6,156 bases of DNA from Streptosporangiaceae bacterium (GTDB taxonomy: Bacteria; Actinomycetota; Actinomycetes; Streptosporangiales; Streptosporangiaceae): positions 1 to 6,156 of the forward strand of contig JAICWX010000434.1 of the NCBI GenBank assembly GCA_025934635.1, in the 5' to 3' direction. The position numbers were made by a program, and so were the translations under genes. Below the pieces are notes generated by a model that worked only from the letters and a program-made list of their open reading frames with translations, did not search any database and was not told where the DNA came from. How positions within the stretch are numbered: the stretch's first letter is position 1; the number at the start of each line of letters is the position of its first letter. Below are positions 5,964-6,156 of this stretch, piece after piece.

Positions 5964-6156
5964 TCAGTCCGCGGGCTGGGTCTTGGCGACCCAGTGATCT
6001 CCGCATTTCTCGAACGCCGTCTTCAGCGCCGCGTAGGCGGCCCGGTCGGCCTGATCCCCCTGGCCGTGGGCCCGGACCGCATCCTCGCGCGCCTGGCGGA
6101 ACGCCGTCTGGGCTTCCTCCGGCGAGCGCTGCAACGTTCCGGGGAGCTCATCGGCA
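5964..6156 (-). CDS. ChaB-family protein, C-terminal part (start outside window)
   Basis: The - strand frame ending at TGA (complement of 5964-5966) runs open to the window edge, giving 63 visible residues. They begin ADELPGTLQRSPEEAQ, then AFRQAREDAV, then DRAAYAALKTAFEKCGDHWV near the C terminus. The LP near the N terminus, the central helix, and the final A-W/Y-x-A-(L/V)-K...YEK-G..W pattern are those of the ChaB family: small proteins of about 60-150 residues first named as regulators of the E. coli cation exchanger ChaA. Family members are widespread in actinomycetes, where their role is not well established. The start should lie only a few residues beyond the edge, because the family begins near DELP. 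It is convergent with tal, so the two genes do not share a transcript. Function beyond family membership is not known. Confidence 0.85.
   Translation of the reverse strand, partial: ADELPGTLQRSPEEAQTAFRQAREDAVRAHGQGDQADRAAYAALKTAFEKCGDHWVAKTQPAD

Noticed and set aside
5961..6156. + strand open frame from ATG 5961 to the window edge
   Set aside because: It is exactly antisense to the ChaB-family gene, whose protein sequence is clearly recognisable.
1..6156. tRNA, rRNA, CRISPR arrays, insertion sequences, attachment sites
   Set aside because: No tRNA-like cloverleaf, no regularly spaced repeats beyond the 33-base coding units, no transposase motifs and no terminal inverted repeats with target duplications were seen by eye.

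Overview
The window is GC-rich throughout, with a strong G/C bias at third codon positions, a GTG start, and GC hairpins lacking long U-tracts. The proteins (a SpoIIE-type phosphatase, an actinobacterial-type transketolase/transaldolase pair, a ChaB protein) point to a high-GC actinomycete. Genus cannot be decided from this window.

Layout: (1) 1-532, + strand, the C-terminal part of a SpoIIE/PP2C-type serine phosphatase, entering from outside the window and followed by a hairpin terminator. (2) 533-751, an intergenic region with a conspicuous AT-rich patch (about 669-711) that carries a perfect 11-base palindrome and probably the promoter of the next gene, plus a small leader reading frame overlapping the next start as ATGA. 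(3) 752-1306, a 184-residue phasin-like protein with 11-residue helical repeats and a C-terminal SAP-like segment, closed by a 14-bp terminator hairpin at 1340-1381. (4) 1551-2216, a HAD-superfamily phosphatase. (5) 2303-4603, transketolase, followed at 4582-5682 by transaldolase. These two have touching or overlapping ends and are very likely one transcript, possibly with the HAD gene. (6) 5683-5963, non-coding, with several hairpins and an orphan Shine-Dalgarno sequence. (7) 5964-6156, - strand, the C-terminal part of a ChaB-family protein, convergent with transaldolase.

Functionally, transketolase and transaldolase together form the non-oxidative branch of the pentose phosphate pathway, and the HAD phosphatase beside them may act on a sugar phosphate or other small phosphoester. 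The surrounding genes (partner-switching-type phosphatase, phasin/SAP protein, ChaB) are of kinds often associated with stress or stationary phase. A stress-linked metabolic accessory region is therefore a reasonable inference but is not shown by the sequence.

The most notable points are an apparent +1 frameshift in the last codons of transketolase, which replaces its native tail and makes it run into the transaldolase gene; the phasin/11-mer/SAP architecture; and the unusual leader of that gene. I saw no clear evidence of an entirely new multi-gene system, mobile element, CRISPR array, tRNA or rRNA.
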